From Clostridia bacterium (GTDB lineage: Bacteria > Bacillota > Clostridia > Oscillospirales > CAG-272): a stretch of DNA of 16,430 bases. Under the pieces are notes generated by a model that had not been told where the DNA came from, did no database searches, and saw only the letters and a list, made by a program, of their open reading frames with translations. The first letter of the stretch is position 1, and each line of letters begins with the position of its first letter. The stretch lies in the NCBI GenBank assembly GCA_017451975.1, contig JAFTNI010000144.1, positions 1-16,430 of the forward strand, read 5' to 3'. This document shows positions 6,519-14,500 of this stretch, one piece after another. The position numbers and the translations under genes were made by a program.

Positions 6519-7795
6519 TAACAGGACCTTTGGCAGACAGAATGCGCCCCGAAAGCTTTGCGCACGTTTACGGCGAAGCAAAGCTTTTCGGAGAAAACGG
6601 AATTTTTGCGCGTATGATAAAAACGGGGCATATACCCAATATGATTTTCTACGGCCCTTCGGGTACGGGAAAAACCACGAGCGCGAATATACTTGCGAAG
6701 GCTTCGGGCAAAACGCTTTATAAGCTAAACGCCACCAGCGCGGGAATTTCCGATATCAAGGATATCATTGCGCAGACAAACACTTTCCTGGGCAGCGACG
6801 GCGTGCTTCTTTACCTCGATGAAATTCAGTATTTCAACAAAAAACAGCAGCAATCGCTGCTTGAATTTATAGAAGACGGGCGCATAACGCTCATAGCCTC
6901 CACGACGGAAAACCCGTATTTTTACGTTTACCCGGCTATTATTTCCCGCTCTGCCGTTTTCGAATTCAAGCCCATAGAGCTTTCCGAGCTTGAGAAGGCC
7001 GTGCTTCACGCAAAGGAATTCTGGGAAAATGAAACCATGCGGAAAATAGAGATAGAGCCCGCCGCCGTGCGGAGCATAGCGCTTTCCGCAGCGGGCGATG
7101 CAAGGCGCGCCATCAATCTTTTCGAAAACGTGGCAAGCCTTGCCGAGGAAAAAATAACGCTTGAGGATATTAAAGTATTTTTGCCCGAGGTTATGGGCAT
7201 GACGGGCTTTGATAAAGCGGGCGACGGGCACTACGATCTGCTTTCCGCTTTGCAGAAATCCATTCGCGGGTCCGACCCCGATGCGGCGGTATTCTACCTT
7301 GCGAAGCTTCTTGCGGGGGGCGACCTTATTTCTGCTTGCCGCCGCTTACAGGTTATAGCGAGCGAGGATGTGGGCCTTGCTTACCCGCAAGGGGCAATAC
7401 TCACGCGCGCTTGCGTGGAAAGCGCAAAGGAACTGGGGCTTCCCGAAGCCGCCGTGCCGCTTGCCCACGCCACTGTAGCGCTTGCAACCGCGCCGAAATC
7501 GAACGCTTCATATATGGCGTACCACGCGGCGGCGGCAGACGTTGCCGCGGGCAAGGGTATGGCACCGCCGCGCTGCCTGCAAAATGTTCACTTCGACGGT
7601 ATTAACAGCGCGCAAAAGGGGCAGAATTATAAATATCCGCACGATTACCCCAACCATTACGTCAAACAGCAATACCTGCCGAATGACATTGCCGATGCTT
7701 GCTACTACCGCTTTGGCGAAAACAAGAATGAGCAGGCGGCTAAAGCATATTGGGAGCGCATAAAGGGCGTGCTTCCCGAAAATAATAAAAAATAA
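6515..7795 (+). CDS. rarA: Replication-associated recombination protein A (RarA/MgsA AAA ATPase)
   Basis: RarA is a DNA-dependent AAA+ ATPase related to clamp loaders that acts at stalled or blocked replication forks. The 426-residue protein opens with PLADRMRPESF, has Walker A GPSGTGKTT (47-55), Walker B LLYLDEIQ (98-105), sensor 1 around STTENP (129-134) and an SRS arginine-finger segment (144-146). The C-terminal half contains the RarA/WRNIP1-type oligomerisation region, with SALQKSIRGSDPDAAVFYLA and ASEDVGLAYP. Length is normal for the family. ATG 6515 overlaps the stop of the HAD gene and is preceded by AAAGGAA (6503-6509). It is the last gene of the operon before the rnhA promoter, with no intrinsic terminator after it. 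The older name MgsA must not be confused with methylglyoxal synthase at 1-154. Confidence 0.95.
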   Translation: MITGPLADRMRPESFAHVYGEAKLFGENGIFARMIKTGHIPNMIFYGPSGTGKTTSANILAKASGKTLYKLNATSAGISDIKDIIAQTNTFLGSDGVLLYLDEIQYFNKKQQQSLLEFIEDGRITLIASTTENPYFYVYPAIISRSAVFEFKPIELSELEKAVLHAKEFWENETMRKIEIEPAAVRSIALSAAGDARRAINLFENVASLAEEKITLEDIKVFLPEVMGMTGFDKAGDGHYDLLSALQKSIRGSDPDAAVFYLAKLLAGGDLISACRRLQVIASEDVGLAYPQGAILTRACVESAKELGLPEAAVPLAHATVALATAPKSNASYMAYHAAAADVAAGKGMAPPRCLQNVHFDGINSAQKGQNYKYPHDYPNHYVKQQYLPNDIADACYYRFGENKNEQAAKAYWERIKGVLPENNKK

Positions 7796-7819
7796 ATTCA
7801 AAAAATTTTGACAAACCTA

Positions 7820-7848
7820 TTGAAAAAGTAGATTTTATATGCTACAAT
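7820..7848 (+). promoter_or_regulatory. Extended -10 promoter for rnhA-iscS-iscU-mnmA
   Basis: TTGAAA (7820-7825), a 17-base spacer and TACAAT (7843-7848) match the sigma-A consensus at 5 of 6 bases each, and a TGC directly before the -10 gives an extended -10 element. It lies 24 bases before the rnhA start, between rarA and rnhA, so the downstream four genes can be transcribed on their own. Readthrough from rarA is also possible because no terminator separates them. Confidence 0.75.
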
Positions 7849-7872
7849 TCAAGTAGGGTATACGGAGATATT

Positions 7873-8313
7873 ATGAAAAAGGTTTATATGTATACCGACG
7901 GTGCTTGCAAAGGCAACCCCGGCGCGGGCGGATACGGCTGCATTCTCGTTTTCGGTGAGCACGAAAAGGTGCTTTCGGGCGGCGAGGCGGAAACCACGAA
8001 CAACCGCATGGAGCTTTCCGCGGTTATAGCGGGGCTTTCGGCGCTCAAGGAGCCGTGCGAGGTTGAAATCTGCTCCGATTCAAAATACGTTGTTTCCGCG
8101 ATAAACGAAGGCTGGCTTCGCTCGTGGATAAAAAACAACTGGAAAAAGAGCGATAAGAAACCCGTGCTTAACGTTGACCTTTGGCAGAAGTACATAGAGG
8201 TTTCCGCACGCCACACGCTCAAGTTCATTTGGGTACGCGGCCATAACGGGCACGCATACAACGAGCGCTGCGACGCGCTTGCGGTTGCAGAGGCGGAAAA
8301 GTTTATAAAATAA
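7873..8313 (+). CDS. rnhA: Ribonuclease HI
   Basis: RNase HI cuts the RNA strand of RNA-DNA hybrids, removing R-loops and primers. The 146-residue protein carries the complete catalytic set: D9 in YTDGACKGNPGAGGYG, E47 in TTNNRMEL, D69 in CSDSKYV and D134 in NERCDALA, plus the catalytic-loop histidine H124 in VRGHNGH; numbering is almost identical to the E. coli enzyme. It also has the basic-protrusion region around residues 85-97 (WIKNNWKKSDKK). ATG 7873 follows GGAG (7864-7867) with good spacing. It heads the unit that continues with iscS 29 bases downstream; a functional link to sulfur metabolism is not evident, so the joint transcription may be incidental. Confidence 0.96.
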   Translation: MKKVYMYTDGACKGNPGAGGYGCILVFGEHEKVLSGGEAETTNNRMELSAVIAGLSALKEPCEVEICSDSKYVVSAINEGWLRSWIKNNWKKSDKKPVLNVDLWQKYIEVSARHTLKFIWVRGHNGHAYNERCDALAVAEAEKFIK

Positions 8314-8342
8314 AATTTTGCCACACAAAGAGGTGATGTTAT

Positions 8343-9503
8343 ATGGAAAAAAGATTTGTATATGCGGATAATGCGGCAACTACGGCGCCGCTTCCCGAAG
8401 CGATAGCAGAAATGATGCCGTACCTTACGGAAAAATGGGGCAACCCCTCCAGCATTCACGGAAAGGGCGAAGAAGCAAAAGCGGCGCTTGTCGCCTACCG
8501 CGAAAAAATCGCGGGGTTGCTCGGCTGCGAAGCGGGCGAGCTTTTATTTACCTCGTGCGGTACAGAGGCAGATAACCACGCCATTCGCGGTGCTGCATAC
8601 GCAAATGCGCGCAATGGGAAACACATAATTACAACCAAGGTAGAGCACCCCGCCGTGCTTAACACCTGCCGCGCGCTCGAAAAAGAGGGCTTCCGTGTAA
8701 CGTACCTCGAGGTTGATGAAGAGGGAAGAGTAAGCCCCGAAAAAGTGGATGCCGCAATTTGCGAGGATACCGTGCTTGTTTCCGTGATGTACGCGAATAA
8801 CGAAATAGGCACTGTTATGCCCATACGCGAAATAGCAGATGTATGCCGCAAGCGCGGCGTGCTATGCATGACAGATGCCGTGCAGGCGGTAGGCTCTGTG
8901 CCGATATCACTGCACGAGCTCGGCGTAGATTTGCTCACGGCTTCGGGCCACAAAATAGGTGCGCCGAAGGGAATAGGCTTGCTCTATATAAAAAAAGGAA
9001 CGAGAATTAAAAATCTTATAGAGGGCGGCGGCCAGGAAAGGGGAAGGCGCGGCGGCACGGAAAACCTGCCGTATATTGCGGCTTTTGCAAAAGCGCTTGA
9101 AATAGCATATGAAAGGCTTGACGATAACGGGCGTATAGCAAAAATGCGCGACAGGCTTATAGACGAGCTTACGAAAATTCCGCGCTCGCGCCTCAACGGC
9201 TCGCGCACGGAAAGACTGCCCGGAAACGTGAATATATCTTTCGAGTGCATAGAGGGCGAAAGCATTCTGCTGCTTATGGACATGGCGGGCATATGCTGCT
9301 CCACGGGCTCGGCTTGCTCCTCTAACTCGCTCGACCCTTCACACGTATTGCTTGCCATCGGTCTTCCGCACGAGGTGGCGCACGGCTCTGTACGCCTTAC
9401 GCTTTCACACGGCAACACGGAGGAAGACGTTGATTATATTATAGAAAAGCTTACGGGTATTGTGGCACGCCTGCGTGCGATGAGCCCGCTTTGGAATGAA
9501 TAA
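8343..9503 (+). CDS. iscS: Cysteine desulfurase, NifS/IscS type
   Basis: This PLP enzyme converts cysteine to alanine and holds the sulfur as a persulfide for Fe-S cluster assembly and tRNA thiolation. The 386-residue protein has YADNAATTAPLPEA at the start, VEHPAVLNTC with H102, VMYANNEIGTVMPI, the PLP lysine K204 in ASGHKIGAPKG, RGGTEN (236-241), and the sulfur-accepting C325 in CCSTGSACSS on the mobile loop of group I desulfurases. The length is close to NifS. ATG 8343 follows AGAGGTG (8329-8335). iscU starts 18 bases after the stop and mnmA follows, so sulfur can go to both the scaffold and the tRNA enzyme; ThiI at 1061-2242 is another likely acceptor. No IscR-type regulator is next to it. 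Confidence 0.95.
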   Translation: MEKRFVYADNAATTAPLPEAIAEMMPYLTEKWGNPSSIHGKGEEAKAALVAYREKIAGLLGCEAGELLFTSCGTEADNHAIRGAAYANARNGKHIITTKVEHPAVLNTCRALEKEGFRVTYLEVDEEGRVSPEKVDAAICEDTVLVSVMYANNEIGTVMPIREIADVCRKRGVLCMTDAVQAVGSVPISLHELGVDLLTASGHKIGAPKGIGLLYIKKGTRIKNLIEGGGQERGRRGGTENLPYIAAFAKALEIAYERLDDNGRIAKMRDRLIDELTKIPRSRLNGSRTERLPGNVNISFECIEGESILLLMDMAGICCSTGSACSSNSLDPSHVLLAIGLPHEVAHGSVRLTLSHGNTEEDVDYIIEKLTGIVARLRAMSPLWNE

Positions 9504-9521
9504 AATAAAGGAGATGAAATT

Positions 9522-9950
9522 ATGTACAGCGAAAAGGTTATGGACCATTTTTCTAACCCGCGCAATGTGGGTGAAATAGAAAACGCAAGCGGCGTTGGCG
9601 AAGTGGGCAACGCTAAATGCGGCGATATTATGAAGATGTTTCTTAAAATAGAGGAAGGCGTTATAGTTGACGTAAAATTCAAAACGTTCGGCTGTGGCGC
9701 GGCTGTGGCAACATCTTCTATGGCAACGGAAATGATAAAGGGCAAGACGGTGGAAGAAGCGCTCTTGCTTACGAACAAAGCCGTGGTAGAGGCGCTCGAC
9801 GGCCTGCCCCCTGCGAAGATACACTGCTCTGTGCTTGCAGAGGAAGCGGTTAAAAGCGCTGTTGCCGATTACTATAAGAAAAACGGTATAGAAAAAGAAA
9901 TTCCCGGTTGCACGGGCGATTGCGCCGCGTGCCACCTGCACGACCATTGA
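9522..9950 (+). CDS. iscU: Fe-S cluster scaffold IscU (NifU N-terminal type)
   Basis: IscU receives sulfur from the desulfurase and iron, builds a 2Fe-2S or 4Fe-4S cluster and passes it to apo-proteins. The 142-residue protein starts MYSEKVMDHFSNPRNVGEIE and has the three ligand cysteines C33 (NAKCGD, with D35), C58 (FGCGAAVATSS) and C102 (IHCSVLAEEA). The aspartate after C33 is the residue that makes cluster release possible in IscU. After the normal domain there is a short tail with C130, C134 and C137 followed by HLHDH, a cysteine/histidine-rich end that is not part of the E. coli IscU core. ATG 9522 follows AAGGAG (9508-9513). It sits 18 bases after iscS and 11 bases before mnmA. Confidence 0.94.
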   Translation: MYSEKVMDHFSNPRNVGEIENASGVGEVGNAKCGDIMKMFLKIEEGVIVDVKFKTFGCGAAVATSSMATEMIKGKTVEEALLLTNKAVVEALDGLPPAKIHCSVLAEEAVKSAVADYYKKNGIEKEIPGCTGDCAACHLHDH

Positions 9951-9961
9951 CAGAGGCGGAT

Positions 9962-10996
9962 ATGGAAAATAAAAAAATTCTTTTGGGAATGAGCGGCGGC
10001 ATAGACAGCACCTATGCCGTCGTTAAACTGCGCTCGCTCGGCTACGAGCCCGTGGGCGCTATACTTAAAATGAGCGAGCACACCGATATTGCCGCGGCCA
10101 AGCGCGCGGCAGATGCGCTTGGTGTGGAGCTGCACGTTGTGGATTGCCGCGAGGCTTTCGAAAGCATAGTGGTAGAAAATTTCGTTTCGGAATATTCGCG
10201 CGCGCGCACGCCCAACCCTTGCATCGTATGCAACAGGGAAGTGAAATTCAAAAAGCTTTGCGAATGTGCGCGCTCGCTCGGTATAGATAAAATTTGTACG
10301 GGGCATTATGCAAAGGTTATGAAAAGCGAGGAAAGCGGGCGCTTCTACATAGCGCGCGGAAAGGACGCGCGCAAGGACCAGAGCTACGTTCTTTGGCGCC
10401 TTTCGCAAGAGGAGCTTTCCATGCTCTTTTTCCCGCTTGCAGACGACGTTAAAACAGAAGTAAAGCAAATTTCCAAGGAAATGGCGCTCCCTTCCGCAGA
10501 GCTCAAGGAAAGCCAGGAAATCTGCTTTATACCGTCTAATGACCATACGGCTTTTATAGAGGAATACCTCGGCAAAAAAATACCCGAAGGCGAGTTTACG
10601 GATAAAGAGGGAAGGGTGCTTGGCAAGCACAAGGGCGTTGTGCGCTACACTATAGGGCAGCGCAAGGGGCTTGGCATTTCGCTGGGCAAACACGTTTTTG
10701 TAACGGCTATTGACCCCGATAAGAACACCGTGACGCTTGGCGACGAATGCGACCTCTTCACGCGCGAATTCCGTGCAGACGACCTCGTTTTCCAGAAGCG
10801 GGAATACGGGCACGGGCAGAGCGCCAGAATGCTCGTGAAAATACGCTACGCCGCACCACCTGTGCCATGCACCGTATATTTTGACGGAGATGGCGCCCGC
10901 GTGCTTACAGATGAGCCCGTGAGAGCTATCACTCCCGGGCAATCTGCCGTTTTTTACGACGATGACGGAGTGATTTTCGGCGGATTTATACGCTGA
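9962..10996 (+). CDS. mnmA: tRNA-specific 2-thiouridylase MnmA
   Basis: MnmA adds sulfur to C2 of the wobble uridine (U34) of tRNAs for Lys, Glu and Gln. The 344-residue protein has the PP-loop LLGMSGGIDSTYAVVKL (7-23), the first catalytic cysteine C87 in TPNPCIVCNREVKF, GHYAK (114-118), KDQSYVLWRLSQ (138-149), and the second catalytic cysteine C188 in ESQEICFIPSND, followed by GVVRYTIGQRKGLGIS and a C-terminal beta-barrel. ATG 9962 is preceded by AGAGG (9952-9956) and matches the family start; an upstream in-frame start at 9908 would add 18 residues overlapping iscU and is rejected. Sulfur should come from the IscS two genes upstream. The sequence is slightly shorter than E. coli MnmA (about 368). 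It ends the unit; the terminator lies 150 bases downstream. Confidence 0.95.
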   Translation: MENKKILLGMSGGIDSTYAVVKLRSLGYEPVGAILKMSEHTDIAAAKRAADALGVELHVVDCREAFESIVVENFVSEYSRARTPNPCIVCNREVKFKKLCECARSLGIDKICTGHYAKVMKSEESGRFYIARGKDARKDQSYVLWRLSQEELSMLFFPLADDVKTEVKQISKEMALPSAELKESQEICFIPSNDHTAFIEEYLGKKIPEGEFTDKEGRVLGKHKGVVRYTIGQRKGLGISLGKHVFVTAIDPDKNTVTLGDECDLFTREFRADDLVFQKREYGHGQSARMLVKIRYAAPPVPCTVYFDGDGARVLTDEPVRAITPGQSAVFYDDDGVIFGGFIR

Positions 10997-11147
10997 AGCA
11001 GCACCGAAATGAACGAAAAGCCCATTTTGAAGCCATTTTAATAAAACTTGTTCAAAATTCGTTCAAAAATTAAAAAAAAGTTAAAAAAACAGACTTGTAA
11101 AAAAAGTCGAAAAAATATTTGTTAAAATAACTAAAAGTTCAAAAACC

Positions 11148-11192
11148 GCCCCGAATTTTTGTGAGAGTTTCACAAAAATCCGGGGCTTTTTT
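11148..11192 (+). terminator. Strong intrinsic terminator after mnmA
   Basis: Arms GCCCCGAATTTTTGTGA (11148-11164) and TCACAAAAATCCGGGGC (11170-11186) pair over 17 positions with one A-C mismatch around a five-base GAGTT loop, followed directly by six T residues (11187-11192). An A-run precedes the left arm (11141-11145), so the hairpin could also work weakly on the minus strand. It closes the rnhA-iscS-iscU-mnmA transcript and separates it from the transporter operon. Confidence 0.9.
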
Positions 11193-11216
11193 GATGTTTT
11201 TGCTATGAAAAAAAGG

Positions 11217-11256
11217 CAAAAAATTTTTTGAAAGTTTTTTTGAAAAAAATTTTTTC
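11217..11256. repeat. A/T-tract pair (possible intrinsic bend)
   Basis: The block has C-A6-T6-G at 11217-11230 and G-A7-T6-C at 11242-11256, each a (near-)perfect palindrome, separated by a T7 tract at 11235-11241. Such A-tracts bend DNA. They lie about 220 bases upstream of the transporter promoter. Confidence 0.4.
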
Positions 11257-11348
11257 TATCTTGACAATTATGAAAAATTACATTTAAGTCAAAAAACAAT
11301 AAAAATCTGAATTAAAAAAATACAATAAATAATCAAAACGACGAAAAT

Positions 11349-11380
11349 GTTTGTGAACAAACTTTAAACCTGCTGTGAAC
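11349..11380. promoter_or_regulatory. Possible regulator site: dyad plus repeated TGTGAAC
   Basis: The perfect dyad GTTTGT-GA-ACAAAC (11349-11362) contains TGTGAAC (11352-11358), which recurs at 11374-11380, exactly 22 bases or about two helical turns away. Both copies are about 95-125 bases upstream of the -35 box of the transporter promoter, where an activator or repressor could bind. The second copy continues as TGTGAACGCCAAAA, a partial match to a catabolite-responsive element. The regulator is unknown. Confidence 0.3.
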
Positions 11381-11412
11381 GCCAAAAAAACAAAAAATGT
11401 CGCGAATATTTC

Positions 11413-11426
11413 AATAATTAATTATT
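11413..11426. repeat. Perfect 14-base palindrome AATAATTAATTATT
   Basis: The sequence equals its own reverse complement over 14 bases and lies about 50 bases upstream of the -35 box of the transporter promoter. It is composed only of A and T, so chance in this AT-rich region cannot be ruled out. Confidence 0.3.
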
Positions 11427-11473
11427 AGGAAAAAACGGGGGGCAGAAGTTGATTTTTTTACCCCTTACGGCGC

Positions 11474-11503
11474 TTGACTTTGAAGTTTTCTATGTGATAT
11501 TAT
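11474..11503 (+). promoter_or_regulatory. Extended -10 promoter of the sugar transporter operon
   Basis: TTGACT (11474-11479, 5 of 6 consensus), an 18-base spacer and TATTAT (11498-11503, 5 of 6), with TGA directly before the -10 as an extended element. The predicted transcript has a leader of roughly 78 bases before the ATG at 11589. This is the best promoter in the 592-base gap and is consistent with strong expression of the binding protein. Confidence 0.7.
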
Positions 11504-11588
11504 ATATGCATATAAATTTGCTTTTTGCGAGCGCGCATTTTTAATATTTTTTAAAAGGAAGCGCTACGCAGGTTTCGGAGGAAAGCAT

Positions 11589-14500
11589 ATGAAATTATTT
11601 AAACTTAAGAAAGTCTTGGCGGGATTCCTTGCGTTTGTTATGGTTGCCGGTTACACATCTTCTGTGTCCGCGGCAACTTCCACATCCACACTTTCTTCCT
11701 CGTCAAGCTCATCAAACTTTGATGAAGCACTCGAACAGCTTAACGATGCAACTTGGAGCGAGTACTACTGGCTTGTTGAAGGCGAGAAAAAATATAGCGG
11801 CGCTCCTATTGCTATCAACACGACGGCAGGCGTGTTTACATACCCCGAAGGTTTTTCCGCAATAGATACGGAATACCCCATAGGTAGCGTAGCTGAAATG
11901 CAGGCAATGCTTGCTGAACTCGAAGGAAAAGAATCCAAGAGTGAAAGCGACAAGCTCAAGATCGAAAACACAAAGAAAATTCTTGCGGCTTGTGCAAACA
12001 AAGAAGGCACAGCATACAGCACACCCGACATCGGTACGACGGAATGGACGTTCGAAGTTCCTGAAGACGGACTTTATGCTTTGGATATGCTTTACTATCC
12101 CACAGAAGCTAAATCCGCTAACATCGAAAGAACGCTCCGTGTAGACGGCGAAATCCTCTACAGTGAACTCAGAAACCTCGCACTCTCCAAAATCTGGGTT
12201 GACGAATATAAGAGAGATGAAAACGGCAATATCGTATTCGAAACAGACGAAAACGGTAACGAAAGCAGACCTTCCAAGGCACAGAAGCCTGAATGGACAA
12301 AGTACACTCTCGACGACGCTACAGGTTACTACAGCGGCGAATTCCTTTTCTACCTCGAAGCAGGTACACACACAATCTCTCTTGAAGCACAGAGAGAACC
12401 TATGGTTATTGCAAGCATGGAACTCCGTGCCCCCGCAAAAGTTGAAAAATACGCAGATTATATTGCAAGACTCGAAGCTGAAGGCGCTACAAGACCCGCA
12501 GCAAGCGACAAAACAATTATCCGCGTTGAAGCAGAAAACCCCTCTGCTACATCTGACAGAACTCTTTACCCTACATCCGACAGAACTTCTTCCATTAATA
12601 CCCCTATGAGTGCGGCTTCTACGCTCGTTAACACTCTCGGCGGTACCAACTGGGCAACGGTTGGCCAGTGGGCAGAATGGGATGTTGACGTTAAAGAAGC
12701 AGGTCTTTACACAATTTACTTCCGTTTCTCCCAGAACTTTAACGAAGGTATCTTTGTTTCCAGAAAACTTACAGTAGACGGCGAAATTCCTTTTGAAGAA
12801 GCCAACTACATCGAATTCATGTATGAAAATGCATGGCAGCTCAACGCTATCAATGATGGCACAAAAGATGCTAACGGCAATTACGTAGCATTTGAAGTTT
12901 ATCTTACGGAAGGTAAACACACAATCGGTCTTGAAGCAACCCTCGGCCACCTCGGTGATATAATTAAACGTGTTCGTGAAACACTTACGGGTATCAACGA
13001 TGTTTACCTTAAAATCCTTCAGATCACAGGTCCTAACCCCGATGCTTACACAAGCTACAAATTCTACTCCCGTATCCCCAAAGAAATTGAAAAAATGGGT
13101 GAACTTGCAGATGAACTTTATGCTATTTCCGAAGAATTCCGCAACCTTTCCGGTGTAACGAGCTCGAACACGGCTACACTTGAAAATATTGCCCGTATTC
13201 TTGAAAAAATGGCAAAAGACAGTGAAGGTCAGATTGCAAAGAACTTCTCGGCTCTTAAATCCAATATCGGTACTCTCGGTACATGGATCAACAACATTCA
13301 GAAACAGTCCCTTATCCTCGACTATATGATAGTTGCTCCCGTGAATGCGGCCCTTCCCGAAAATGCGAAGGCAGAAGCTACTTTCTGGCAGGATATGTGG
13401 TTTGAAGTTCAGTCCTTCTTCTATAGCTTTATTAAAGATGATGACTCCTTTACATCCGATGCTAACGCAGATGCAGTTAAAATCGACGTTTGGACGGTTG
13501 TATCCCGTGAATATACACAGATCATCCGTAACCTTGTAAAAGACGACTTCTCCAAGAGCTACCCCAATATCGCAGTTAACCTTAAACTCGTTGCAGCTGC
13601 AACACTTCTTCCTGCTACTCTTGCAGGCCAGGGCCCCGACGTTATGATGGGTAGCGGTGAAAACACTGTTATCAACTACGCAGTTCGTGGCGCGCTCGTT
13701 GCTATTAACGACATCGAAGGCGTTACAAAAGAGGATTTTGATGAAGTTTCTTCCAGATTCCTTATTGAAGCAATGCGCCCTGTAACAGTCGCTATGGACA
13801 GTGCTGATGGCACAAGAACAAGAGGAAACGGTGACTTGAAGGTTTACGGTATTCCTCACACGATGAGCTACAGCGCTATGTTCTACCGTACAGACGTATT
13901 CGCTGAACTCGGCATTTCTATTCCTAAAACATGGGATGAATTCCGCTCCATTATCCCCAGACTCCAGTCTAAAAACTATACTCTCGGTATGACAAAATCC
14001 CTTGATATGTTCATTTTGCAGAGCGGTGCAGACATTTATAAAGACGATGGCGAACATATCGCATACGGTGAAGACGTTCAGCTCGATGCATTTACAACGA
14101 TGACAGAGTTCTTTACACTCTATACGTTGCCTATGACAATCGACGCAACAAACCGCTTCAGAACAGGTGAAGCACCCATTATTATTTCCGACCTCGTAAG
14201 CTTCTACAACCAGTTTACAGCATTTGCTACGGAACTTAAAGGCCTTTGGAGCTTTGCTAACGTTCCCGGCACAGTAAGAGACGACGGCACAGTTAACGCA
14301 TCTAACGTTCTTGCAGTTACATCTCTTATCATCATGAAAGACGCGCTTACACGCGGCACAGCAGAATCTTCCTTCAGATTTATCGAATGGTGGACGAGAG
14401 ACAATATCCAGTCCTCCTACGCTAACGAACTTATCGCGGTTATCGGTAACGCTGCTAAGTACAACACAGCAAACGTTGAAGCATACCTCGAAATGGACTG

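Larger units (their letters stand above)
10997..11588. other. 592-base AT-rich intergenic region between mnmA and the sugar-binding protein gene
   Basis: No convincing gene is seen on either strand. The region holds, in order: repeats of GTTCAAAA (two near 11048-11066, one near 11136-11143), the strong intrinsic terminator (11148-11192), A/T tracts with two A6T6-type palindromes (11217-11230, 11242-11256), the dyad GTTTGT-GA-ACAAAC (11349-11362), a repeated TGTGAAC (11352-11358 and 11374-11380, 22 bases apart), the perfect palindrome at 11413-11426, the transporter promoter (11474-11503), a leader of about 78 bases and the GGAGG ribosome binding site (11577-11581). It marks the border between housekeeping genes and the transporter. 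Confidence 0.8.

Noticed and set aside
7808..7836. TTGACA at 7808-7813 as the rnhA -35 box
   Set aside because: The hexamer 17 bases downstream is GATTTT; TTGAAA with TACAAT and TG at 7820-7848 is far better.
9872..10942. 356-codon frame on the minus strand across mnmA
   Set aside because: Antisense shadow of a well-supported MnmA with all catalytic motifs on the plus strand.
11261..11289. TTGACA at 11261-11266 as a promoter
   Set aside because: No acceptable -10 box is found at 16-18 bases downstream (TTAAGT at 17).
11374..11387. Catabolite-responsive element for CcpA
   Set aside because: TGTGAACGCCAAAA misses two fixed positions of the cre consensus and is not itself palindromic, so it is kept only as a weak hint.
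11519..11556. Hairpin TGCG-AGCG-CGCA followed by T-rich sequence in the transporter leader as an attenuator
   Set aside because: The stem has only four pairs and the T run is broken, so it is too weak to call.
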